64,000 nucleotides of DNA from Rhodococcus rhodnii (GTDB taxonomy: Bacteria; Actinomycetota; Actinomycetes; Mycobacteriales; Pseudonocardiaceae), in contig JOAA01000045.1 of the NCBI GenBank assembly GCA_000720375.1, positions 1 through 64,000 on the forward strand, written 5' to 3'. Every line of letters starts with the position of its first letter. The first letter of the stretch is position 1. The translations under genes were made by a program, and so were the position numbers. The notes below the pieces were generated by a model that searched no databases, was not told the origin of the DNA, and saw nothing but the letters and a program-made list of their open reading frames with translations. This document shows, piece by piece, positions 55,306 to 64,000 of this stretch.

Positions 55306-58300
55306 TCACTGCACGGGATTCGCAGTCAGCGCGTACGCGCGCTGCATGGTTTGGTTCATCCGGTTGCCGGCGGAATCCCACACTTCGGCGCGCAGCGAGA
55401 CGAATCCGTTCGTCTGGTCGAGCGCTGGATGTGTGATCTGAACCGTGTAACGGCCATCTCCCTTTGGCCATCACCTGAGCGCGCTGCCAACTGGTGCCAT
55501 CGTTGGTCGAGTACCACAACCGGAACTCGGTGATCTTGCCTGCCGATTCCGCGGCCTCGTGATGACCGGCCACGACATCGAAGGTGTGCGTGCGGGCGGC
55601 CGGCGCATGGTTGAGCAGGTCGAGCCCGAGTTGGTAATCGACTTGGATGACGGGCTGGTAGGCGCACTTGGCCCAGGTCTTCATGCACCCGTATCCGGGC
55701 GGCACTGTTCGGGCCGGTGGCGCCGAGAAGAAGGTCGCCACCGTGTCGATCCGGGGGGTCAGCCGGTGGACCGCCCCGTTTGGCCAGCCGTACACGGGCT
55801 TCGCTGGCCACTCGTCGTCGATCTCGAGCCGGTAGCTGTCGGACTGCTGACCGAGGTGGAACAGGGGCACCACCAGCGGACCACCAACTTGGCCTGGAAT
55901 CTCCTGGCCACGGCGGTACAGCCGAACTTTGCTGAGGTACCTCCCGGTCTGCCAGGGTTCGGCGAAGTGTCCACGGTGGGAGTCCGTCAACTGGACGGTA
56001 GGCAGGAATTCACCTGTGTCGCTTCGGCACGGCGAGCACAGACGGGGGAAGGCACCGTATGTGTGTGCTGCTGCGCCGCCGCGGATCGGTGCCTGGAACC
56101 AGCGCTCCTGAGGCCGTGGGCCCGCTGTGGGGAACACGTCTTCGGACAGCAGGCTGAACGTCGTGGCCCAGTCGGGCACTCCGCCTGCGCCTGGTGCCAT
56201 CTGGGACACGAAACGCTTCCAGAACACCTTGTCATCGGCTGGTCCGATGTATTCCTTCCATTGGGACGGCCCCTGGAACTCGGTTCCGTTGAGCGCGATG
56301 CTGGACGGGGTGTCCGTGGGCAGCGCGAACCACCTCTTGCTGAACACGGTGTCGGGCTTGTCGCCGTGGTAGCGAGTGTCGACCGCGACCAGCGTGGCCG
56401 GGTCGACCTTGTTGACGTGCGGCGCAGGCACTCCGTTGCGATCGCGGAAGTACAGGTTGTACATGTACTCCGGCTTGCTGCGGACAGTGATTGAGAGCGT
56501 GGTATCGCCGCGCAGGGAGAGCTCACGCAACCGCTCACCTTCCTCGCGGCTCAGCGACAGGTGCGGTTGCGAATCACCAGCCGCTCCCTGGATGGGCAGC
56601 GCACCCGGTGCATCGAGGAAGGTCAGGGTCGCTACCGCGCCGGCTTGCCTGGCCTGGGCCACCGCGGTCTGAGCAGCTTGCGAAGCCTGCTCCGGCACGT
56701 CGGCGTTGGCGACTCCGGCGGGAACGCCGATCCGGACCAGCGCCACCTTGTCCTTGGCCGCCTGGAAGTCCGTCGGCTTAGCCGAGTCGACAGAGACGAC
56801 CTGCAACTCCCGGTGGCCGGCGAGTCCTGCTGCGATGCTGGACGCGTCGTACAGCGGGTGCAGCGTCAACTGCTGTGGTGCACGGGCACGAAGGTTCACC
56901 AGAGCCTGTCCCAGCGTCAGGTGGTCCTGTGAGCCCACTGTTCCGTGCCTCGCCGCGGCACTCGGCGTGATGTACGTCTGCCAACCGGCTCCAGAGGTGA
57001 GCACACCGCTGCTGATGGCCGCGGGCGCTCCCGGCAGGTAGCGCCGCACCGCTGTGTACCGTTCCCTGGCATCGGTCGGTTCCTTGGTCTGCACCTGCAT
57101 GGGCACGGCTGTGCGTGCGTCCAATGCGATCGTGCTCGGCCTGTCCACAGCAACCTCGGCTGCGGACAGCAGACTGGCACGCCGGACGTCGGCCGTCTGC
57201 TCAAGAACCACATCGACGGTGGAGTACTTCCCCTTCGGCACCCTGATGGTGCCGGTTCCGTTGTCCACCAACACATGGAATATCGCGGGGATGAAGGGAT
57301 CGTTGTTCTTCGGGTTGGTCCAGTCATAGTCGTCACGGGCGACGACCAGCTGGCGCTGAGGGGGCGCATTCCCCCGAGAGTCGGTCAGCTTCACGGTAAG
57401 GGGGAATTGCTCGGGTTCGTCGTAGAAGCTGATCGGCGTCCGGATGGCGGTCCCGTCCGTCTTGTCGATGGCTGTGATCAACCCGCCATACGCTCCCGCT
57501 GGGCCGATCGTGGGATCGATCCGCACCGCGAGTGTGGCCTTCCCCTTGGCCGGCACCACGACGGTGCTCTTGTCCAGTGACACCACACCGCCGGGCGCTG
57601 GGCCGCCAGCCCATGCCGATGCCGACGCAGCCAGCGAGAGGGTCGCATCCCGTTCGGTGATGTTGGTGTAAGTCACCGTACGCGTCGTCGCGGTCTGACC
57701 GTCCGGATAGGACAGTCGACCGAACGCGACAGACGACGGCCCGACAACCTTGTCGGCCAACGCCGCGGGGATGTTGACCCGGCCGGCACCTTGCTCGTAC
57801 CACGGAGCGCCGACGTCCTTGGCGCTCGTGGTGAGCGACGCTTTCAGTGTGCCGGATCGCCAGTCGGGATGTTTCTGGGCAAGCAGCGCGGCCGCACCAG
57901 CCACGTGCCCAACCGCGGACCACGAGCGGAGAAAGCAGCGAGGCGATCAGACTTGTCCACGGCGCCAACCGCGAGCGCGGAACTGGCCGCAGCCGGTGTC
58001 TCCACCGCCGCGATGCCACCAGAGTTGCCCGCAGCGGCCACGAACAGCGCCCCTGTCTCGGCGGTGAGCTTGTCGGCCAGCTCACTGACCATGTCGTCGC
58101 CGGCGGAGGGGCCGCCGCCGAGGCTCATGTTGATCACGCGCGCACCGGCGCGTACCGCCCATTCCATACCGGCCATGAGCTCTGAGAGCTCACCGGAACC
58201 CGAGCTGTCGAGCACCTTGCCGTTGAGCAGCCGCACGCCGGGGGCCACCCCCCGATACTTGCCGCCCGAGGCCGCCCCGGATCCGGCGATGATCGACGCG

Positions 58301-59184
58301 ACATGAGTCCCGTGGCCAAAGCCGTCGCGGGCGTCCGGATCCGCGGTGAAGTTACGCGAGTCAGCGATCCGGCCGGCCAGATCGGGGTGCTGGGCGTCAA
58401 TGCCGGTGTCCAGCACCGCAACCGTCACTCCCTGGCCGTCCAGTCCGGCCTTCCACGCCTCAGGCGCACCGATCTGCGGCACGCTCTTGTCGAGACTGGC
58501 CTTCACCTTGCGGTCAAGCCGAAGCTTCGTGACACCGCCACCGAGCACACGCGCACCGGCTCGATCACCCTTCACCTCTCCGGCCAAAGCCCGCCAGAAC
58601 GCGTTCGCCTCGGCTCGCTTCACCCGCACCGCGGCGGCGTTCACACTCGGCAAGGTCACTGTCCGATCGCTTGCCAGCAGGTCGTCCGCCTGACGGGTGA
58701 CCGCGTCGGCAGGCACGTCGCGGTCGTAGCTCACGATCACCGGCAGCTTGTCACTGGCCGCATCACCAAGACCTTCCTTGACAAGCTCCTTGACATCAAA
58801 CAATTCCGGGTCCACAACACCCGATGCCAGGTAGGGCGCGGCATCGGATGGGACTACGAAATAGCCGTCCGGGCTGCTGCGGGTCTCGAAAACCGGTCGC
58901 GAACCGGAACGGGCTGCCGCCTCGATCGACACCGTCGTCTGTCCACCGGTGCTTTCGGTATAGGTGACCACGTCACCGGTCAACAACGTGACCCGATGCC
59001 GTTGATCACTACCTGTACTTGATTGACCACCAAGCGCGACCGCTTGATGGCTGTCATTCAATGCGAGTCCGGCATGAGCTGTCGACGTCGCCGAGACTGC
59101 GATCGCTACGCCGAGTACGAACGCGCGCAGGCCGCACCGACCTCGTAATAGGCCACCCTGGGGACGAGTCAGTTGGACACGCAT
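55306..59184 (-). pseudogene. S8 subtilase pseudogene: catalytic Ser deleted, two frameshifts
   Basis: The frame from 59184 encodes signal peptide, propeptide, catalytic Asp (VAVLDTGID), His (GHGTHVASI) and the oxyanion Asn. After SARGPRLG it jumps directly to the codons for VAGAAALLAQKHPDW in another frame. The missing piece, present in the copy at 1-1368, includes more than 100 bp and the Gly-Thr-Ser-Met active-site block. The second frame (to about 55465) encodes a long C-terminal region. A further one-base shift is needed to reach the natural end (GRYTVQITHPAL ... TANPVQ, stop at 55306). This copy cannot make active protease. Confidence 0.9.
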
Positions 59185-59565
59185 AATTCCTCATCTCTGG
59201 GAATACAGGAAATGATGTGTCGACACGGAGGACACGAGTCGGTTCCTCCGTTCGCTCTCTGCCTTCTGTTGCCTCCTTACTCCGGCATGACCGGTTTAGA
59301 CGCCACTTATTGCTGTCGAGGATGATGCCCGGAGTGGCCCCCGGCGCCCGGAGATCGTCGGCGAAGTTGTGTCAGTGGCCACTGTTGGCCATTACGGATG
59401 CTCGGTACTATCTGCGCAGGTTCACCCCTCTTCCGTTCTCACATCACCGCCACGACGGTCGATCGGCCGAGGCCAGCCGATGAACCAACCGTGACCCGAA
59501 AGGGTCGCCAACGTGGCCGGAATGCGATACGGGAGAAGTACCTACGTGCCTACCTGAAACCAGCT
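57908..59565. repeat. Right copy of the 1.65-kb direct repeat
   Basis: Matches 101-1745 in the same orientation: subtilase 5' half plus about 380 bp upstream. The two copies are about 58 kb apart and bracket the locus. Confidence 0.85.
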
Positions 59566-59589
59566 GTGTGGAGTAAGTTCCCTCGTGTC

Positions 59590-60102
59590 ATGGCAAAGAA
59601 GAGATACAGCCAAGCACCTGACGATTCTTATTGGCAGGAATGCGTCAGGCTCCGTCCGTCCTTGCTCAGGATCGCTGCGTGGCGCTGCCAGGGATTACTT
59701 GACCCCGAGGACATAGTGCAGGAGGCGTTCCTCCGCGGCGCGGAGGCAGGCAACTTGGAGCTCAGGTGGCTGCGACCGTTTCTCGTCACGGTGATCTTCC
59801 GGTTGTGCGTCGACGAAGCACGTCGCAGGGCAGTGGTCGAGCGGCTGGGTTCACATCGCCGGCTCCTGCCGCCTCCGGCCGAGGATCCCGCCGAAACCGC
59901 CTGCGACCGGGCAGAAGCTCGCTGGCTCGCGGTGCGGTCGAAGGACCTCTCGCCGAGCGATCGCAGACTGCTGTCACTGTTGACGTCGGGCTGCGCACGC
60001 AAGGAAATCGCAGACGAACTGGGAACCACCCCGCAAGGCATGTACTCCGCGGTCCACCGGCTGCGCCGCAGGATCAGCCCTGTCGGCTCGAGGAGAACCT
60101 GA
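59590..60102 (+). CDS. ECF-like RNA polymerase sigma factor
   Basis: A 170-residue protein. A region-2 core (LLDPEDIVQEAFLRGAE) and a region-4 helix-turn-helix (LSPSDRRLLSLLTSGCARKEIADELG...) indicate a small sigma-70-type factor. ATG 59590 begins MAKKRYSQ; no strong ribosome-binding site is seen. It is divergent from the subtilase pseudogene, so it may once have controlled it. No anti-sigma gene is adjacent. Confidence 0.82.
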   Translation: MAKKRYSQAPDDSYWQECVRLRPSLLRIAAWRCQGLLDPEDIVQEAFLRGAEAGNLELRWLRPFLVTVIFRLCVDEARRRAVVERLGSHRRLLPPPAEDPAETACDRAEARWLAVRSKDLSPSDRRLLSLLTSGCARKEIADELGTTPQGMYSAVHRLRRRISPVGSRRT

Positions 60103-60371
60103 CCGGCCCCCAGTGGTCGGGCGGGAGTGGTTGGCCGGGGGGCATCCTCCACTCCCGCCCTCGGGTGGCTGCTTCTCGTCTGGCCCATCAGGACAGTGCC
60201 CTGCCCACCGCCCGTTCGCTGGGTGTCGACTCCCACGCAGCTTCCCCTCACCGCACAATGGCCCATCCACCGCGGCAGCAGAACAGCAAACGGTGGCGCA
60301 CTCTCGCCATTGGTATTCATTCGCCTACCCGAAGGCCACCCGGCGGATCCGGGCGAGCAGAGGATCACCCT

Positions 60372-61373
60372 ATGCTTGAGATCATCGGTCTCGACACGCG
60401 CACTCAGATGGTGTATGAGACGCTCGTGAACAGCCCGCCCCTCACCCTGGAGGAGCTGCGGCAAGAATTGACGATCAGCGAGGCTGATCTGAATTCCGCC
60501 CTCGACGATCTGGCAGCCCGCGGGTTATTTACCTGGGCCAGGGGGCACCCAAAGCGACTTGTCCCGGCACCACCCGACATCGCTCTCGAGATACTTCTGC
60601 TTGAGCGGCAACAGCAAATCAACCAGGCTCGCTTGTTCACAGAGCAACTCGCCGAGCGCCATCGGCTGGCCTCATCAGGTGAAAACCCGGCGGACGTCAT
60701 CGAAGTGATTTCCGGCCGCGCAGCCGTGACCGAGAGCATCAAGCGAGTCTTTCGCGACGCCCGGACCCAGATCCGCCTCATCGACATGCATCCATATGTG
60801 CTCGCTCCAGAGATTCTGACTTCTCTGCATGCCGAGACATTGCGGCGAGGGGTTTCTTATCGTGCGCTTTATGACGTTGAAACGGTCGCTTCGCTCGATC
60901 TGCGAGCCAAGACCGAGCCGGCCACGGCAGGCAGCGAACAGGTAAGGGTATTGCCCGCCGCCCCCACCAAGCTGCTCATGTCCGACGATCGTCTGGCACT
61001 ACTGCCGATACAGTCTTCTCCCCGCGAGATCGACTCCATCGCAGCAGTGCACCCGTCGGCGGTGTTGGAAGCGCTTCACTCGCTCTTCGAAACCCTCTGG
61101 CAGACGGCGTTGCCGTTGCCGGGGTCGGATACACCTGCCCTGATCGCGGATACTCCCACCCCAGTGGACAGTCGCATCGTAGCGCTGATGACAGCGGGAG
61201 TGCCTGATCGCGCCATCGCCGCACAGCTCGGGTTGTCCTACCGGACCTTCCAGCGCCGTACCCGCGCTTTGATGGATCTGCTCGGCGCTCGAACCCGGTT
61301 CCAGGCCGGGCTTCAGGCCGCCTTCCGGGGATGGGTGCACCACCCGAACACATCGCCAACCGCACCCGAATGA
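60372..61373 (+). CDS. TrmB-like/LuxR-type regulator, paralogue of the cluster regulator
   Basis: A 333-residue protein similar throughout to the regulator at 47448: MLEIIGLDTRTQMVYETLVNSP, IRLIDMHPYVLAPE, and the C-terminal HTH (IVALMTAGVPDRAIAAQLGLSYRTFQRRT). ATG 60372 has GCAGAGGA upstream. It may recognise the same GGGGCCA-N6-TGGCCCC-like sites. Bases 60103-60371 hold no gene. Confidence 0.87.
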   Translation: MLEIIGLDTRTQMVYETLVNSPPLTLEELRQELTISEADLNSALDDLAARGLFTWARGHPKRLVPAPPDIALEILLLERQQQINQARLFTEQLAERHRLASSGENPADVIEVISGRAAVTESIKRVFRDARTQIRLIDMHPYVLAPEILTSLHAETLRRGVSYRALYDVETVASLDLRAKTEPATAGSEQVRVLPAAPTKLLMSDDRLALLPIQSSPREIDSIAAVHPSAVLEALHSLFETLWQTALPLPGSDTPALIADTPTPVDSRIVALMTAGVPDRAIAAQLGLSYRTFQRRTRALMDLLGARTRFQAGLQAAFRGWVHHPNTSPTAPE

Positions 61374-61538
61374 GACCGCGTCAGCCAGTCAGCAGCCTCA
61401 CCCCGGCCTGGCCAACAGGAATAAGGAACGGTTCAGGTAGATACTCGGGTAGTTATCCCCTCACGTCACCATGGCACGTCCGCGACTCTCAATGCCCATA
61501 CGGCCAATGGAGCCGACAGCCGCAGTCGACAGAAGGGG

Positions 61539-62234
61539 ATGTCGTTGTCTGAGCGAGTACCCGCCAGGCTCGGGGTCACGCAGTGCAACTCTTCCACAAC
61601 TGCCGCTCGTCGTTTGATCTCGCTGCGGGACGCCGCGCTTTCTGCAAGCCAGCACGGCTGGCCGGTGTTACCAGGTTCGGTGTGGCGGCAATCCCGCTAC
61701 TACAACGCCATCACCAATGCGAGCACCAACGGCCTGACGCCTGTAGTGCCACGCCAGCACGCCACTGTCGACTGTCAGCAAGTGCGAGCTTGGTGGGCGA
61801 CCCTGCCACACGCGGTGCTGCTGGTCGCCGGGAAGGCGTTCGACGTGATCTCGGTGCCGATGTCCTGGGGAATCAGTGCCGCCAAACATTCGAGGTTTCG
61901 CCAGGATCCCGCCCCCGTGATCGTCACACCTGATCGGATGGCGCACTTTCTGGTCACCACCCCGGCGACGCTGAACGTCGAGCTGAGCCGCTGGCCGCAG
62001 GCGGTGCTGGCCCCGCCTTTGACGGTGGTGCCAGCGCCCCCGACGCACATGGACGGCAACCTCGTCAAGTGGTGGGTAGCTCCGAACCGCACCGACTGGA
62101 CACCGGGCGATCCAGCCATCGTTCAACACGCCCTGGTCGCCACCGCATCCCGCGGCGCGGCGAAAGGTATGAACGCATCCGCACCTTCTGACCAGCACCC
62201 ACGAACCCGCGGTCGGACCAGCCGGAAGCCCTGA
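61539..62234 (+). CDS. Bifunctional DNA primase/polymerase N-terminal domain-like protein
   Basis: A 231-residue protein resembling the small actinobacterial prim-pol-domain proteins (SASQHGWPVLPGSVW ... VRAWWATLPHAVLLVAGKAFDVISVP). I do not see the full set of catalytic acidic residues, so polymerase activity is doubtful. AAGGGG precedes the ATG. Its role is unknown. Confidence 0.65.
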   Translation: MSLSERVPARLGVTQCNSSTTAARRLISLRDAALSASQHGWPVLPGSVWRQSRYYNAITNASTNGLTPVVPRQHATVDCQQVRAWWATLPHAVLLVAGKAFDVISVPMSWGISAAKHSRFRQDPAPVIVTPDRMAHFLVTTPATLNVELSRWPQAVLAPPLTVVPAPPTHMDGNLVKWWVAPNRTDWTPGDPAIVQHALVATASRGAAKGMNASAPSDQHPRTRGRTSRKP

Positions 62235-62288
62235 GCCGGCTCACCCCATGGTCCGCCGCGTGCCCGCGCACGGTCCGGCGCGGGCAGG

Positions 62289-62330
62289 CCGCAGCGCCCC
62301 GCCTACCCCCCGACTGCAGGGGCGCTGCGG
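62289..62330. terminator. Strong terminator between prim-pol and TPR genes
   Basis: A perfect 12-bp stem (ccgcagcgcccc with ggggcgctgcgg) around an 18-nt loop, 55 bp after the prim-pol stop and between convergent genes. Confidence 0.85.
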
Positions 62331-62381
62331 CTTCATCAAGACTCCACTTCTTTTTCCGCGATTTCACGGTGCCGGAAAGTG

Positions 62382-62396
62382 CGACACACGGTGTCG
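62382..62396. promoter_or_regulatory. Palindrome CGACAC-ACG-GTGTCG
   Basis: It shares a 13-bp core with the palindrome upstream of the XRE gene (5804-5818). Here it lies between two convergent genes, so it is not an obvious promoter operator. Confidence 0.35.
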
Positions 62397-62424
62397 GAAT
62401 GGTGGACACGCCCTGTGGGCCTGC

Positions 62425-64000
62425 TCAGATGATGTCGACGGTGCAGAAGATCCGGCGGTTCTCAGTGGCCGCGACCGTCACGGGATGATTCGTCCCGAGA
62501 GTCCTGCGGAGGCGAGTCACGCTGTCACGTTGCAAGTCGGCGGATTCGTCCAGTAGACCGAGGCCGCGCAGGTGCAGGGCGAGGTTGGTGGCGACCGCGC
62601 ATGTGTGCGGATGGTCGTCGGGCAGTGCGCGCTGTGACCGCTCCATGGTGTCCAGACCGAGGTCCCTTGCGGCCGCGTACTGGCCTGCCCGCGCCAGGTC
62701 ATTGGCCAAGTTGGCCGCGCACACCAGGCTGAACGGGTGGTCTTCGCCGAGGGCCGCCCGCATCCGGTTCATCGCCTTCTCATTCAGGCCACGAGCCGTA
62801 GACAACTCGCCGAGGACATGCAGGGTCACGGCCACGTTCGTCGCCGCGGCAAGGGCGAACGGGTGGTGCTGGCCCCACGTGCGTTGACCGAGCTTGTGAA
62901 CGTGCAGGCCAAGCCTGCGGGCCTCTTCCAGCCTGCCGAGCTGCCGCAAGGTGACCGACACGTTCATCGCCGCGGAAATGGCCTCCGGGCCTGCCTCGCC
63001 GTATCGCCCGATCAGGCCGTCGAGCGCGACTTGCCCGAGCGGCAACGCATTCGCCGCATCACCGGCCAGACGTCGTGCGACAGCAAGGGTTCTGGTCGCC
63101 CGCAAGGTCATCACGTGGCGGATCCCGGCGTTCTCGCGAAGGCGTTGCACGGTGTCTTCCTGGACCTGGCACGCTTCCGGCCACTTCCCGCACGCGATCA
63201 GGTCGAGCACCCAGCTGTTCAAAGTAGACAGAGTGGCGGGATGGTTCTCGCCAAAGACATCGGTTTTCCGTTCCGCTGTCTGCTCGTGGAGTCTTCGTGC
63301 GGTGTCGAAGTCGCCACAGAGTCTCAGCGCCGAGGCGTACTTGCTCGTGGCCTCAAGCGTGTCCGGGTCGTCGTCGCCGAACGTGCCAGGAGCGCGCTGG
63401 TACGCGAACTTGCCCAACGCCATCCCAGACACGAATTCCCCCGCAGCATGCAGGTCTTCGGCCACGGACTGAGCCGAAAGCAGTGTGTCCTCGTGGTCCT
63501 GACCGAGGTGCTCCCGCGATTGCGCCACTGTGGACTCGCCGATCCGCCCGGCCTCTTCGAACAGACCCGCTTGGCGTGATGTCCTTGCCAGCCATCGTGC
63601 GGCGGTCAGCGCGTCTCTCCTGTTGTCCCGCCATCGATCCACGAGTGTCGCGGCCATTGTCCGCGCGTCGTCGGGATCTCCCCATGCGGACAGGAAAGCG
63701 ACCATGTTGATGGCGAGCCTGCGGACCTGCGGATCACCGCAGTCCAGCACACCGCTTGCCAGCACGTGCGGCAGCAGATCGGCGTAACACGACCAGTTCG
63801 CCGCGTTCTCCGGATCGTTGGGATCCGCGTACGCCAGGATCAGGTGCGCGTCATGTCTGAATCGTTCCTCGCGCGGGAATCGGCGAGTCAGCTCGACGGT
63901 GTCATTGCGGTGATCGACCTTGGCCAGTCCTCGCGCGCCGATCCGCCGGATCTCGCGGCTGAGCAGGACCGGGTCGCGCAGGGTCGCGGCGAGATCGGGA
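62425..64000 (-). CDS. TPR-repeat protein (FxsT-like), N-terminus beyond the window
   Basis: An open frame of at least 525 residues running off the right edge. The upstream part contains FRHDAHLILAYADPNDPENAANW and YADLLPHVLASG, typical of NB-ARC/TPR proteins of the FxSxx-COOH system. It is followed by about seven tetratricopeptide repeats (ALRLCGDFDTARRLHEQT, LGEDHPFSLVCAANLANDLA, and so on). These proteins are signalling or scaffold ATPases of uncertain function. No FxsA or FxsB partner is visible inside the window. Confidence 0.85.
   Translation of the reverse strand, partial: PDLAATLRDPVLLSREIRRIGARGLAKVDHRNDTVELTRRFPREERFRHDAHLILAYADPNDPENAANWSCYADLLPHVLASGVLDCGDPQVRRLAINMVAFLSAWGDPDDARTMAATLVDRWRDNRRDALTAARWLARTSRQAGLFEEAGRIGESTVAQSREHLGQDHEDTLLSAQSVAEDLHAAGEFVSGMALGKFAYQRAPGTFGDDDPDTLEATSKYASALRLCGDFDTARRLHEQTAERKTDVFGENHPATLSTLNSWVLDLIACGKWPEACQVQEDTVQRLRENAGIRHVMTLRATRTLAVARRLAGDAANALPLGQVALDGLIGRYGEAGPEAISAAMNVSVTLRQLGRLEEARRLGLHVHKLGQRTWGQHHPFALAAATNVAVTLHVLGELSTARGLNEKAMNRMRAALGEDHPFSLVCAANLANDLARAGQYAAARDLGLDTMERSQRALPDDHPHTCAVATNLALHLRGLGLLDESADLQRDSVTRLRRTLGTNHPVTVAATENRRIFCTVDII

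Noticed and set aside
59340..59400. TGGCCA words upstream of the subtilase pseudogene (GTGGCCA-CTGT-TGGCCAT)
   Set aside because: The spacer is 4 rather than 6 bp and the left copy does not preserve it, so it was not counted with the cluster operators.
1..64000. CRISPR arrays, rRNA and tRNA genes
   Set aside because: I looked for regularly spaced direct repeats and conserved RNA signatures and found none; the only regular repeats are the in-frame minisatellites in the PfaA-like gene.

Overview
This is a high-GC actinobacterial segment. An XRE/DUF397 regulator pair, an FxsT-like TPR protein, a subtilisin-inhibitor-like protein and a class III lanthipeptide synthetase together suggest a member of the Pseudonocardiaceae or a close relative; that placement is inference. 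Most of the window (about 8.8-49.8 kb) is a lipid/polyketide biosynthetic locus flanked by decayed and duplicated genes.

Left flank (1-8.7 kb): a subtilase cut by the window edge, a remnant of an alpha/beta-hydrolase gene, two tandemly duplicated secreted proteins, an XRE/DUF397 pair with a palindromic operator candidate, two small coupled genes, a membrane-anchored glycosidase-like protein and a ferritin.

Core locus (8.8-49.8 kb): an MMPL exporter; an IS200/IS605 element; a KS-AT-ACP-aminotransferase fusion; then a twelve-gene minus-strand run (27993 down to 17699), most members overlapping or closely spaced. It encodes an ACP, a ketosynthase, FabD, two FabG, an HMG-CoA-synthase homologue, two crotonase-fold enzymes (ECH1 and ECH2), a FabL-like enoyl reductase, FabZ, a second aminotransferase and a frameshifted formyltransferase. 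Upstream lies a second minus-strand operon: a fatty-acyl-AMP ligase, a PfaD-like enoyl reductase, a PfaA-like synthase and a PfaB/PfaC-like synthase. Divergent from it run a KAS III homologue lacking its histidine, a type II thioesterase, a small secreted peptide and an alpha/beta hydrolase, followed by a cupin, a TrmB/LuxR-type regulator and an SDR. The inferred logic is activation of an acyl starter, iterative chain building on a polyunsaturated-fatty-acid-synthase-like system, beta-branching by the HMGS cassette, and decarboxylative condensation with an amino acid by alpha-oxoamine synthases to give an aminoketone lipid. At least six 20-bp sites resembling GGGGCCA-N6-TGGCCCC lie at promoter positions of these operons and look like a shared operator.

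Right flank (50-64 kb): a class III lanthipeptide synthetase separated by a tnpB element from an atypical precursor peptide gene; a subtilisin-inhibitor-like protein; a second subtilase copy that is a pseudogene with its catalytic serine deleted; a sigma-like factor; a paralogue of the cluster regulator; a primase/polymerase-like protein; and a TPR protein running off the right edge. The two subtilase copies with their upstream regions form direct repeats about 58 kb apart that bracket the locus.
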